Shown: piece after piece, positions 41,630 through 51,420 of the stretch | Numbering within the stretch: the first letter of the stretch is position 1 | Layout of the letters: the number at the start of each line of letters is the position of its first letter | DNA from: Pyropia haitanensis | Taxonomy: Eukaryota > Rhodophyta > Bangiophyceae > Bangiales > Bangiaceae | Assembly: GCA_008729055.1 (NCBI GenBank) | Contig: SDUX01000007.1 | Span: forward strand, 2,652,064-2,716,063 | Direction of reading: 5' to 3' | Length of the DNA: 64,000 bases | Position numbers and translations under genes: made by a program | The notes under the pieces: generated by a model | Databases searched by the model: none | Told to the model about the DNA's origin: nothing | What the model saw: only the letters and a program-made list of their open reading frames with translations

Positions 41630-42106
41630 TCAATAGCGCGGCGGGGGGCGCGAGGGGCGCCTGTCTGGGCGGCGAGAGCGATCGTCGCCGTCACCCCCAC
41701 GGCCGTCGGCAGGAGGCGGAGGGGCGCGCGGAGGCGGCGGCGGCGGGGGCGGCGGCGGCGGCGGCGACGGCGGGGACAGTGATGGTAGTGGAGGAGGCGG
41801 GTGGCGAGGGTGGTAGTCCCGTCCGTCGTCGTGCGGCCCGGAAAACCGCTGCTGCGGCGGCGGACGGTGACGGCGTGGGTCAGCGGGTGGACCGTAGTTA
41901 GGCGGCCCACCCGCACGTCGGTAGGCGGGCGGCGACCACCCACCGCGGTCACGGTTGCGATGCCACGGTGGGGTGGGCAGGTACTCGTCGTAGGGAGGGG
42001 GCGGCACCCAGCCGTTCTCGTTCTCAGCGTCCGCGTAGTAGGGGGGAGGACGTCGGTCGACCGTGCGCTCCCGCTCGAGCTCCAGAAGGGGACGGCGCGC
42101 GGGCAT
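41630..42106 (-). CDS. Pro/Tyr/Arg-rich ORF immediately upstream of the Myb-like gene
   Basis: On the same strand a frame ends with TGA at 41630-41632, ten bases before the Myb-like ATG. From the in-frame ATG at 42106 it reads MPARRPLLELERERTVDRRP, then PPYYADAENENGWVPPPPYD and EYLPTPPWHRNRDRGGW, then a Pro-rich end. It continues open upstream through YDDYLRYAASGKRPLRDP and a Cys/His-rich CSCHCHEAYECPC (about 42190-42330). Tyr, Asn and Glu content is unlike the filler frames nearby. It could be a third transposon ORF, an upstream exon of the Myb gene, or chance. No family is recognised. Confidence 0.35.
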   Translation of the reverse strand: MPARRPLLELERERTVDRRPPPYYADAENENGWVPPPPYDEYLPTPPWHRNRDRGGWSPPAYRRAGGPPNYGPPADPRRHRPPPQQRFSGPHDDGRDYHPRHPPPPLPSLSPPSPPPPPPPPPPPPRAPPPPADGRGGDGDDRSRRPDRRPSRPPPRY

Positions 42107-43527
42107 CCGGGGAGATGAGGGCCGGGGAGGGGGCGACGGGCGACGGTGAGCCGGCCCGCCTCCAGAAGTACGCCAGCGTAGAGGGCGCGCCGGCGACAGG
42201 CACGGGCACTCGTATGCCTCATGGCAGTGGCAGGAGCAGGTAGGGCGAGGTGGGGGCCCCCTCCAGCGGTCGAACTCATCGGGATAGGGGCCGCGGGGAT
42301 CGCGCAGCGGCCGCTTGCCGCTCGCTGCGTACCGAAGGTAGTCGTCGTAACGGTGGGCCGTGGTGTGTCGGGTGGTGCGGGGAAGGCGGGCGCCACCCGC
42401 ACGCGGGAAGCGTGGCTGGGGCCACCCGCGCGCGGGAAAAGAGAAGGCCGCCCGCGCGAAAGAGATAGCGCGCGCGGGTCGAAGGGAAGGGACGGGAAGG
42501 AGACGGTCACGACAACGGCGGATGACGGGTCGTGACGGTGGCGGATCGCGCCCGCCCGCCCGCCCTATGGGCGCGGTTGCCACACCCCCCCCTCTCAGAC
42601 AGCGATCCGAGGGGGGTTGGAAAATCGTCGAGAGGGGGGGCCGCCACCCCCCACTAGAACGCAAACCGCGGGGGGGTGCAACCGCCCCCGCCCAGAACGC
42701 GGCCCCGAGGAACCGCCACCAGGCCCACCCCCCCGGAAGCACAATCATGAAGGGGGGCGGCTGCGCCCTCTCCCCACCCACCACGAGCCCAGGAGGCGAA
42801 CCTCCTGTTCCCCCCGCTGGGGGGGCGGGCCTGCCGCCCCTCGCGCTCGCCAGGCTGCTGCCCCCGGCGCGGCGAGGCGGGACCACCCTCCACACGACTG
42901 CTGTGGGTGCGCTGACCACTGCCCGTCGCGCTTCGCGCGGGACGGCGCCGAAGAGGCGGACCGTCTGTTTGGGTCTCGCGAACACGCCTCGCGGCGGCCC
43001 CAGCGGCCAACGTGTCTGCACGCCGCTGCAATGGCGCTACATGATTGGACGATGCAATCTTTGAACGTGAGGGGTGCATCCTCCCAGTGCGCGGTGAAAT
43101 GACAGAGCCGCGTCGTGGCACACGACGGTCCACGTTTCAAGAAAATTGACCCCTGACGACCGCTACTCGATCGCCCGAGATAGCGCCAGATACACCAAGA
43201 CCGCCTATGATCGCTGCCATGTCGTGCAAAATTGCGCTCCAACGGGCGATGATCGCTCTACAATCGCCGGTCGATTGCGAAGGATCTCGAGAGATACTCA
43301 GCAGACAGAGGAGCCACGTCAAACAAGTAAAGAACACATTTACAAATGGAAAAAGCTGGCACGTCGCTGTGTGTGTCGCGACCCAATCATCGGCGTTCGA
43401 AAGCAGCCGTTCTACACAAGTCCTTCCGAAACGGTTGGGGATCGATATATAGAAATGGGCACTCCACTCACATGCCGCCACGTGCGATACGTGGCATCGT
43501 AGAATGAATACTTGGGGCGTTGGGATG
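42107..43527. other. right part of the Harbinger element, mostly non-coding
   Basis: 42110-43100 is GC-rich with C/G-runs and may contain the upstream part of the Pro/Tyr-rich frame. 43140-43500 is less GC-rich, with no ORF of interest, and leads into the right inverted repeat. Confidence 0.4.
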
Positions 43528-43557
43528 GACGTGGTTGGGTGTGCTCTGACGCCGACG
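43528..43557 (-). repeat. right inverted repeat of the Harbinger element
   Basis: GACGTGGTTGGGTGTGCTCT followed by GACGCCGACG is the reverse complement of both blocks at 36913-36948. Confidence 0.8.
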
Positions 43558-45012
43558 GGGCGCGAATTACTGTTCGCGGAGGCCCCGACAGTGATTCGGG
43601 CCAATGGGGTGGCTGCCTTTGCTGTTTTCCCGTCGCTGACGGATCGGCGGTCGCCCACTTTGCCCTCTTCCTCATCCTCCTCTCCCCCGACCGCGGCTGC
43701 CCCCCCCCCCCCCCCCCCCCCCTCCCCTTTCTTTTCCCTCCCCCGCCCCCGACTGCGGCCGCTTCGGCCGCCGCTCCTGTTTCACGAAACTCCCTTGAAT
43801 CTCAGCAGCTCCACGGCCGCGTGCAAGCGGCAGCCTCGTCGTCCCAAGTCCGGCGCGCACAGCCCAGCCCACCTACAACACGACACCAAACCGGTAGTTG
43901 CTGTTCCCAACGCACGATAAGGCCTCGGGACTTTACGTCGCAGCTTGTGTGTGTGGACACGGCACCGGTGGCTGATGCACTGCCCGGCAACTGCCCCCTC
44001 TGCAACCCTGCTGACCAGATCTGCCGCAGGGGAGCGAGCAGTCTCCGTCGCCGGCTTTTTCCAGTCGGTGTTGCGAGCGAGGCTGAGGTACGAGCGCTTG
44101 CGTCGCCTGCTCTACGTATTTCCTTAATTCTCGGGATGCGGCAGAGGCGGGAGATGGGGGAGCTGGGTCCGGCGGCAGTCTGTTGGACGTCGCTGACGTC
44201 GCTCAGATTCTTGCAGTCGGGTTGGATGAGGATGGCGGGGTGGGGCGGGGATACGGGCACATTGGCGGGGGGCTAAGGACCCGACAGCATGCGGTGCGCA
44301 CAACAAACTTTCTTGGAGCCTGATCTGTCTGCTGCCCAACTGCGGGATCAGTTTCAGCGATTTTTCAATGCAATGTATGTTCGACCCAAAGTTTGCCAAA
44401 AGTTTGAGTCTTTGCGGTTCACTTTGCACCCGAATAATAAACCGAACATACCCCCGCCCAACCCTGGAAATTTGAGGCACTTCCAGATGGCCACCCTTGT
44501 GTCAGCCGCAGAACCCATACCCTGCGTCCATGCGATCCAGTCACAGACGTGGCATACAATTGGAGGTCATTCAGGCACGAGAACTTCTTTGACAGTGGAC
44601 TGTACTCGTTTCAGGTGCTGGAACCGCGCGATCCATTGACTCCATCAGTCAGAAATTAATCTGCGCCCTCGTCGTCGAGACGAAAAGAGCCGGCACCAAC
44701 TTTTCAAGTAAACCACCTTTTTCGCCTCGCAGATTGGGCGCGCTGGTGTCCACGGGCGGAGCGTCGTGGCCGTCGTGGCGGAGGGCGGCTCTTCCACCTG
44801 CGGCCGCGTTCCCCCAGGCCAGGACCTGCGCTGCTCGTCGCTGGCCTGCCCCCGTCCCCCCCCTCCCACGCCACTCCTCCTGCCCCCGCTCCTCCACCTG
44901 CACCACCCGCTCCCCCCGCTCCGTCGTCCGCTTCCCTCGCTCCGTCCGCTCCCCACCGCCGCTCTGCTCCTCTCCCCCCCCCATGCGGTGTCGCTAGACG
45001 CGGGTGGCCACC
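43558..45012. other. intergenic region upstream of gyrase B
   Basis: There is a C-run at 43700-43720. A short plus-strand frame at 44289-44639 (MRCAQQTFLEPDLSAAQLRD) has balanced composition but no recognisable motif. The 44540-44575 sequence CAGACGTGGCATACAATTGG resembles CAAACGTGGCACGTAATTGG at 36968-36988, a short dispersed repeat. The remainder is presumably promoter and leader for the gyrase gene. Confidence 0.35.
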
Positions 45013-45480
45013 ATGACGCCCCCACCCGCCCCGCCACGTCCGGTGAGCCTGTACTCCCCCCCCGCCGCCGCTGGCATGCCCCCCCCACCCCCGCTTCGCC
45101 GTGCCGCGGCGTTTGTGCCGACTGCGGCGGCCGCCGCCGCCGTCGGTGGCCATCGCGGCGGGAGTGGTGGCTGCGGCGGCGGCGGCTGGGCGGCCACCCC
45201 CCCGCGTGCCAGCCCCGATGGGCGGCGCCGCTGCTGCGGTCGCGGCGGCATTGTCGCGTCGCGCCGGCGCCCGCCGCGGGGCGCGCGGTGGGCGTGTCGG
45301 CCATGGCGCGGGGGGCGGGCAAGGCGGCGCCGAGCCCGGCCGCCGCTGACGGCGCCGCGTCGGCGGCGGCGGCATCGGCGGCAGCGGCCGCGGCAGCAGC
45401 GGCGGCGGCGGCAGCGTCAGCGGCGACCGTTGCTGCCAGCGGCGGCGGTGTTAGTGGTGGTGTCGCTGCTTCCGCGGCGG

Positions 45481-45511
<31 letters not shown>

Positions 45512-47852
45512 GCGTGCGGGCGCGTCCGTGGACGAGCGGGTCGAGACGGCGTATGGGGCGGCGCAGATTACGGTGCTGGAAGGGCTGGAGCCCGTCCGCC
45601 GCCGGCCCGGCATGTACATTGGCTCGACCGGCCCGCGGGGCCTGCACCACCTAGTGTACGAGGTGGTGGACAACGCGGTGGACGAGGCTCTCGCTGGCCA
45701 CTGCACGCTCATCACGGTGACGCTCCACGCGGACGGCTCCGCGTCCGTGGCGGACGACGGGCGGGGCATCCCGACGGGCGTCCACCCGGTGACGGGTAAG
45801 TCGGCGCTCGAGACGGTGCTGACCGTCCTCCACGCGGGGGGCAAGTTTGGGGGGGCCACCGACGGCAGCGCCAGCGGGTACAACGTGTCGGGCGGCCTCC
45901 ACGGGGTGGGCGTGTCGGTGGTCAACGCGCTCAGCGAGTGGCTGTCCGTGTCCGTCTGGTCGGGCGACGGGCAGCGGGCGGATATGGCGTTTGAGCGGGG
46001 CGTGCCCGTCACGGACCTGGCGGTGGCCGCCGCCGCTGTCCCTGCGGTGGCCGCCGCGGCCGCCAGCGGAGGCGGTCCGCTGTTGCCGCCGCCCGCGCGG
46101 GGCACGTGCGTGCGGTTTAAGCCCGACGGGGCCATCTTTGCGGCCGGCACGGACCTGTCCACCACCACCCTCGCGGGGCGGTTGGACGAGCTGGCCTACC
46201 TCAACGCTGGCCTCCGCATCGTGCTGGTGGATGAGCGCCTCGCCAAGGGCGACGCTCTGCCCGTGGGAGGTGCGGCGGCGTGGCCCCGCGTCGGGGAGGA
46301 TGGGGGCGTTGACGAGGCCCTGGCGGCGGACGATGCGGCCGCGGCCACCGCCGTCGCGGCCGCCCCACTGGACGCCGACGGTGTCGCGCCATTAGCGGGA
46401 GCCGCGGCGGCCGTGGTGGCGGGGCTGCCGCCCGCGGCGGCGGCGGTGGCGGTCGACAATGGCGGCCGCTGGTCCCGGGAGTTTTGCCACCAGGGCGGCA
46501 TTGCCGAGTACGTGTCGTGGCTGTGCCGCTCCAAGACGCCCCTCCACGACGGCCCCATCAGCCTGACCGCCACCGTCCGCGGGGTGGCGGTGGCGATTGC
46601 CCTCCAGTGGTCTTCGGACTCGTACGCCGAGGCGATCCAGGGCTACGCCAACAACATCCGCACCGCGGACGGGGGCACGCACCTGGAGGGCCTCCGCGCG
46701 GCGCTGACGCGGACGGTCAACACGCTCGGGCGCAAGGCGAACAAGCTCAAGGAGGGGGCGCCCAACCTGTCAGGCGACCACGTCCGCGAGGGCCTCACCG
46801 CCGTCGTGTCGGTCAAGGTGGCGGACCCAGAGTTTGAGGGGCAGACCAAGGGGAAGCTCGGCAACCCCGAGGTCCGCTCCGCCGTCGAGCAGGCGGTGGC
46901 GCGGGAGCTGTCAGACCACTTTGAGCTCCACCCCAAGACGCTGGCGGACATTGTGGAGAAGGGGCTGGCCGCCGCCGCGGCGGCAGATGCGGCCAAGCGG
47001 GCGCGGGATGTGGTGCGGCGCAAGTCGGCGCTGGAGAGCACGACGCTGCCAGGCAAGCTGGCTGACTGTGCCAGCCGGGACGCGGCCGCGGCGGAAATTT
47101 TCATCGTCGAGGGCGTGTCCGCGGGGGGGTCGGCCAAGCAGGGGCGGGACCGGGCGTTCCAGGCCATCCTCCCGCTGCGCGGAAAGATCCTGAACGTGGA
47201 AAAGACTGACGACGCGCGAATGTATGGCAACTCGGAGGTGCAGGCGCTGGTGACGGCGCTCGGCTTGGGCGTCAAGGGCGAGGCGTTTGACCCGGCGGCG
47301 CTGCGGTACCACCGGATCATCATCATGACGGACGCGGACGTGGACGGTGCTCACATCCGGACGCTGCTGCTGACCTTTTTCTTTCGCTACCAGCGGGCGC
47401 TGCTGGAGGAGGGCTACGTCTACATTGCGTGCCCGCCGCTGTACAAGGTGGAGGCGCCAGGCATGTCGGCCGACTCTGTGTCGGCGGCAACGCCCAACGG
47501 GGGCGGCGGTGGCGCGTCTGGCTCGGCGGGTGGGCGGCGGCGGGCGCCCAAGGGCCCCCTGTACCTCTACTCGGACCGGCAGCTGCGGGACCTGCAGACC
47601 GCCCGGGCGGCGGCGGGCAAGACGGGCCGCCTAGCTATCACCCGTTTCAAAGGCCTCGGCGAGATGATGGCGTCGCAGCTGTGGACGACGACGATGGACC
47701 CGTCGACGCGGCGGCTCAAGCGCGTCGAGGTGGCCGACGGCATGGACGCGGACCGCGTGTTTAGTATGCTCATGGGCGACCGCGTGGCGCCACGGAGGGA
47801 GTTTATCGAGACCCACGCGGGGAGCGTGTCGCTCAACGAGCTGGACTTTTGA
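45013..47852 (+). CDS. gyrB: DNA gyrase subunit B, organelle (plastid) type
   Basis: GyrB is the ATPase subunit of the supercoiling topoisomerase, of cyanobacterial ancestry and expected in the plastid. Visible motifs are EGLEPVRRRPGMYIG, EVVDNAVDEALAGH (GHKL N-box), VADDGRGIPTG, and GGLHGVGVSVVNALSEW (ATP lid). The Toprim domain has IFIVEGVSAGGSAKQGRDR, LRGKILNVEKTDDARMYGN and IIIMTDADVDGAHIRTLLL. The C-terminus has ITRFKGLGEMMASQLWTTTM and ends HAGSVSLNELDF. The conserved frame is open from 45303 (MARGAGKAAP) or earlier. I prefer ATG 45013, which has a GCCACCATGAC context and starts a basic, Pro/Ala-rich leader. Joining it to the main frame needs a one-base correction, best placed at the C-run near 45197-45203. 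An Ala-rich linker and an insertion after GVPVTDLA lengthen it beyond bacterial GyrB. Confidence 0.93.
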
Positions 47853-48352
47853 GCGGGCCGTGGCGCGGCGGGAGCTTGTCGGGTGGGTCGGGGGGGGGGT
47901 GGGGGGGTGGGGGAGGTGAGCTCTTTTTTGAAACCACTGGCGGTTAGGCTCATCGCAATGTTTGGGACGCCTGTCCGCGTGGCTGCGATGGCGGTGACGG
48001 TCACAAGGCCGGCCTGGAAAAACCCTTTGATTATCGACTGGAGTCTGACGTAGGACGTTCACCACCTTTTGCTGCCGACCAGGGCGCCCTGTCGTCGAGA
48101 AAGAAGCAAGACAACGGGGCACCCGAGTACCGCAGCGCACCCGGGTCGGTACAGATCATGGAAGAGGACCCGCTTTTTCCGCTCACTTTTGCTGATGACT
48201 GTTTGGTTCCCGGTTCCAGGCGACAATGATTGGTTTTCTTCCCCGCGAGCCTGATCGTCGTCGCGCACCGCACCCACCTTTGTCCCTACGACGCGTAAGA
48301 TGCAAGAAAAAGAGAGACGCGCTCATCTGATCGATGATGCTTCTCTTCCGGG
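47853..48352. other. 3' region of gyrase B, no gene seen
   Basis: A G-run (47890-47910) is followed by less GC-rich sequence. No ORF or structure of note is visible up to the Pol III terminator of the tRNA gene. Confidence 0.4.
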
Positions 48353-48357
48353 AAAAA
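48353..48357 (-). terminator. RNA polymerase III terminator (T5) of the tRNA gene
   Basis: On the minus strand TTTTT begins about ten bases after the discriminator base of the tRNA, the usual Pol III stop signal. Confidence 0.75.
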
Positions 48358-48366
48358 GGATGAGAC

Positions 48367-48468
48367 AGGTTGAGACCGGGTTTGAACCGATGACCTAGCG
48401 GACACTTCAGGACTGCAGCCGCTCGCTCTCTCGCACACCGCTCGGATGGACCACTGAGCTACTCAACC
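48367..48468 (-). tRNA. tRNA-Cys (GCA) with a canonical 10-nt intron and an extra intron in the D-loop
   Basis: Reading 5' to 3' on the minus strand: acceptor GGTTGAG pairs perfectly with CTCAACC; TA; D-stem GCTC pairs with GAGC; anticodon stem AGCGG pairs with CCGCT; variable AGGTC; T-stem ATCGG pairs with CCGGT around TTCAAAC. Internal promoters are intact: TAGCTCAGTGGT (A box) and GGTTCAAACCC (B box). The anticodon loop is CTGCAG|T, giving anticodon GCA, and the discriminator is U73 (48367), the cysteine identity base. Two insertions must be removed to close the cloverleaf: 48430-48449 (20 nt) in the D-loop after AGTGGT, and 48403-48412 (10 nt) at the standard 37/38 position. The remaining 72 nt closely match eukaryotic tRNA-Cys. 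D-loop introns are known from red algae such as Cyanidioschyzon. Confidence 0.85.
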
Positions 48469-48698
48469 CGCTTCAATCTGGCGTTGAGTAAGAAATGCAC
48501 ATATTTATTCAAACGCTACTGTGTGCGAAACTTCTTTCAGGTCCTTGCAACAACGTGCGCCATTGCTCTCTGCCTTTGACGACGCCGGCCGTGATCCTGC
48601 ATGCGCTCCGTGCCTTGGCCGTTTCTCGAGGCGCCCGTGTCACCCGGGCGCTGTGCGTCTGCCTCCCCGGACCAGCCTCGACGTTGGCCACCTCCACC

Positions 48699-49775
48699 AT
48701 GAACTACGTGCCACTCCGGCTGTCTCGACCGCTGGTGACGACGCTCGCACGACGGGCGGCGGCGCTGGTCTCTCCGCCCGGCCGGAGCGCGCCACCGCCG
48801 CGGCCGCCTGCCGCCGGCCTGGCGTCGGCAGCGCCCTCCTCCCCCTTGTCCCACCTACCCATCCCCCGGCGCGGGGCGTCCTCTACCGCCTCTGTTTACC
48901 AGGCAGCGGTGACGGCGGCCCAGTCTTCTTCCCCACCTCCTTCGGCAGCCGCCGCGGAAGCCGCTGCCGCCGCCGCCGCCACCACTACCGACGTGGACGC
49001 CGCGACCAGCGACCTGCCCCCCTGGGCTGGCGCGGACCGTCCGACGCTCGTCTACGCCTCCCTCTCGTCCTTCACCCCCGTCGCGATCACCGCCCTCCCC
49101 GGCCGCCTCTTCGCCGCGCCCGTCCGGCGGGACCTCGTCCACCGCACCGTTCACTGGCAGCTGGCGTGCCGCCGCGCGGGGACGGCGGTGACCAAGAGCC
49201 GCGCCCTCGTGGCGGGCACGTCGGCCAAGAGCCGCCCGCAAAAGGGCTCGGGCCGTGCCCGCGCGGGCGCCCGCACGTCGCCGGTCTTCCGGGGCGGCGG
49301 CGTCGCGCACGGGCCCAAGGCGGAGAAGAAGTGGGCGTACGCGCTGCCGTACAATGTGCGGCGGTCGGCGCTGCGGTCGGTGCTGACCAACAAGTGGGAC
49401 GCGGGGAAGCTGTGGGTGGTGCGGGGGGTGGGCGCGGACGTGGGGGTGTCGGGCAAGACGGGCGTCCTCGCCGCCGCCATGGACGCGGCCCGCTTCAAGA
49501 GCGTCCTGATTGTCGACGCGGGAGAGGAGGAGGAGGACGGGAAGAAGGGCGCGGGCGCGCCGCCCGCGCGTGCGGTGGTCGCCGCCGGCGTCACGCCGGA
49601 CCGTGAGTGGGCGGCGGGCCTCCGGCGGGCGGCGAGGAACCTGCAGCCCGTGGAGGTGCTGCCCGTGCTGGGCATCAACGTGTACGACGTGCTGCGATTT
49701 GAGCAGCTGGTGCTCACCGTCGAAGCGGTTGAGTCCTTGCGTGCCCGCTTTGACCGCTACGACCGGCTGTTTTGA
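48699..49775 (+). CDS. mitochondrial large-subunit ribosomal protein uL4 (bacterial L4 type)
   Basis: The protein binds 23S-type rRNA and lines the ribosome exit tunnel. ATG 48699 has a CCACCATGA context and begins MNYVPLRLSRPLVTTLARRA, a basic, hydroxylated mitochondrial-type presequence. The L4 core follows a Ser/Ala-rich linker. It includes FAAPVRRDLVHRTVHWQLAC, SRALVAGTSAKSRPQKGSGR with ARAGARTSPVFRGGGVAHGP (the exit-tunnel loop) and YALPYNVRRSALRSVLTNKW, ending LRFEQLVLTVEAVESLRARF. At 358 residues it is longer than bacterial L4 (about 200) because of the leader and an acidic insertion EEEEDGKKGAGAP. Mitochondrial rather than plastid location is inferred from the leader; red algal plastids usually encode their own rpl4. 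Confidence 0.88.
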   Translation: MNYVPLRLSRPLVTTLARRAAALVSPPGRSAPPPRPPAAGLASAAPSSPLSHLPIPRRGASSTASVYQAAVTAAQSSSPPPSAAAAEAAAAAAATTTDVDAATSDLPPWAGADRPTLVYASLSSFTPVAITALPGRLFAAPVRRDLVHRTVHWQLACRRAGTAVTKSRALVAGTSAKSRPQKGSGRARAGARTSPVFRGGGVAHGPKAEKKWAYALPYNVRRSALRSVLTNKWDAGKLWVVRGVGADVGVSGKTGVLAAAMDAARFKSVLIVDAGEEEEDGKKGAGAPPARAVVAAGVTPDREWAAGLRRAARNLQPVEVLPVLGINVYDVLRFEQLVLTVEAVESLRARFDRYDRLF

Positions 49776-50076
49776 CGGGGGTGCGTGGTGGTGGCGGGGG
49801 GGTGGCGGAGGATGTTCTTGGAGAACGGGATACGGGCCGTGACCGATCAACCAGTTGACCGGGCGAGTCAGCCGGTGCCCGCGGAGGGCTCGGACAGAAA
49901 AAGAAAAGGGCGTCCGCACGCATCCATCTTCGACAGCAGTTGCCGCGCCCACGCTGCACTGCCAACCTCACTGCCCAAACCCACCCCCTCTGCCCGCCCC
50001 GCGTCGCGGATCTCGCCTGCTCCTCTCCCCACGTCCCCCCCCACTCTCCTCCGCTGAACCCGCCTACCAGCTCCTC
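49776..50076. other. convergent intergenic spacer
   Basis: About 300 bases separate the uL4m and TrpRS stop codons. Only UTR-like sequence is seen. Confidence 0.5.
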
Positions 50077-51420
50077 CTAGAGTACCAGGTCCTTTGGCAG
50101 CACAAACCCCATCCGCCGCTTGACGCCCTCCAGCGTCACCTCTGCCGCCTCGTTGGCCTCCTCCGCCCCCCTCCGGAGGACGTCGTACAAGTAACCCGGC
50201 TCGGCCGACAGCTCCGCGTGGCGCGCCTGGATCGGCCCCAGGTGCGCGATGAGCGCCTCGGCGAGGCGAGGCTTGAACTCCCCCCAGCGGAGCCCCCCCA
50301 CCTCGGCCTCGACCTCCGCCTCTGACCGGCCACCCGTGACGGCCGCGTAGATGGTGAGGAGGTTGCGACATTCCGGGCGGGACGGGTCGGAAAAGGTCAG
50401 GCCGACGCCCGCGTCGGTTTTGCAGCGTTTGACCTTGCGCGCAATCACGTCCGCGCTGTCGACGAGGTTGATGCGGCTGCCGTCGTTGGGCGCCGACTTG
50501 GACATCTTGGACGTCCCGTCGTCGAGCGCCATGACCCGGGCGCCCGCGTCGAGGATGAGCGCCTTGGGCTCCCGCATGGCCAGCCCCTTGGACCGCTTGA
50601 CGCGGTACAGGTCGTTGAAGCGGCGCGCAATGTCCCGCGCCAGCTCCAGGTGCTGCCGCTGGTCCTCCCCCACGGGCACCAGGTCCGCCTGGTACAGCAA
50701 GATGTCCGCCGCCATGAGCACCGGGTAGCCAAAGAGGCCCACCCCCACCGAGTCCCCCTGCTTCACCGCCTTCTCCTTGTACTGGATCATGCGCTCCAGC
50801 CAGCCCACGGGCGTCATGCAGTTGAGGAGCCATGTCAGCTCCGTGTGCGCGCGCACGTGGGACTGCACAAAGATGCTCGCCTTGGCCGGGTCAATGCCGC
50901 ACGCCAGGTACGTGGCGGCCGCGTCAATCGTGTCGGCGGCGAGCGTCTTAGCGTCGTGCGGAACGGTGATGGCGTGCAGGTCGACGATACAAAAACGCGA
51001 GTCGTACGTGTCCTGCACGGCCGTCCACTGCGCAATCGCGCCGAGGTAGTTGCCCAGGTGCAAGGAGCCCGTCGGCTGCACGCCCGAGAGGACGCGGAGC
51101 TTGCGGGGGGCGGGGCGCCCGCCGGCGGTGGCGGCACCGGCCGCAGCAGCGGCATCAGTGGCAGCGCCGTCAGCTGGTGGCGCCGCTGGGGCAGACGGAG
51201 AGGTGGCGGCAGCAGCAGCTGGCGTCGCGTCAGCGGCCATGCGAGGGGAGGGTGGGGCGGCGGCGGAGGGACGGGCGTAGGGTGGCGACGGGAAGGGGGA
51301 GGACGCCCCCGCCACCCCTCGTGGCCGCCGGCAGACGCGGCTGAGCGGCGCCGCGGAGCGAGCGCCCAGCCGGGACGCCCGCGCGCCCGCGGCAGAGAGG
51401 ACAAACGCGACCGACGCCAT
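50077..51420 (-). CDS. tryptophanyl-tRNA synthetase, organellar
   Basis: The enzyme charges tRNA-Trp through a class I Rossmann fold. ATG 51420 starts MASVAFVLSAAGARASRLGA, a Ser/Arg/Ala-rich leader of about 60 residues. A second Met (MAADATPAAAA) follows, which might allow dual targeting. The catalytic body begins RKLRVLSGVQPTGSLHLGNY, containing the HIGH-like HLGN. It continues with FCIVDLHAITVPHD, FGYPVLMAADILLYQADLVP, VGEDQRQHLELARDIARRFN and MSKSAPNDGSRINL (the KMSKS loop). At 447 residues it fits bacterial-type TrpRS (about 330) plus leader and linker. There is no frame break. With uL4m and GyrB, this is the third organelle gene-expression component within 7 kb. Confidence 0.95.
   Translation of the reverse strand: MASVAFVLSAAGARASRLGARSAAPLSRVCRRPRGVAGASSPFPSPPYARPSAAAPPSPRMAADATPAAAAATSPSAPAAPPADGAATDAAAAAGAATAGGRPAPRKLRVLSGVQPTGSLHLGNYLGAIAQWTAVQDTYDSRFCIVDLHAITVPHDAKTLAADTIDAAATYLACGIDPAKASIFVQSHVRAHTELTWLLNCMTPVGWLERMIQYKEKAVKQGDSVGVGLFGYPVLMAADILLYQADLVPVGEDQRQHLELARDIARRFNDLYRVKRSKGLAMREPKALILDAGARVMALDDGTSKMSKSAPNDGSRINLVDSADVIARKVKRCKTDAGVGLTFSDPSRPECRNLLTIYAAVTGGRSEAEVEAEVGGLRWGEFKPRLAEALIAHLGPIQARHAELSAEPGYLYDVLRRGAEEANEAAEVTLEGVKRRMGFVLPKDLVL

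Larger units (their letters stand above)
36913..43557. mobile_element. PIF/Harbinger DNA transposon with transposase and Myb-like partner
   Basis: The left sequence CGTCGGCGTC, six bases, then AGAGCACACCCAACCACGTC (36913-36948) recurs inverted at the right as GACGTGGTTGGGTGTGCTCT followed directly by GACGCCGACG (43528-43557). That is 30 matching bases with a 6-bp insertion on the left. They bracket a DDE transposase (plus) and a Myb/SANT-like gene (minus), the two-gene content typical of PIF/Harbinger. I do not see a 3-bp target duplication at these limits, so the true termini may lie slightly outside, or the repeat may be subterminal. Confidence 0.65.

Noticed and set aside
44289..44639. 116-codon plus-strand frame MRCAQQTFLEPDL
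   Set aside because: Composition is protein-like but there is no recognisable domain, promoter or conservation cue; left as intergenic.
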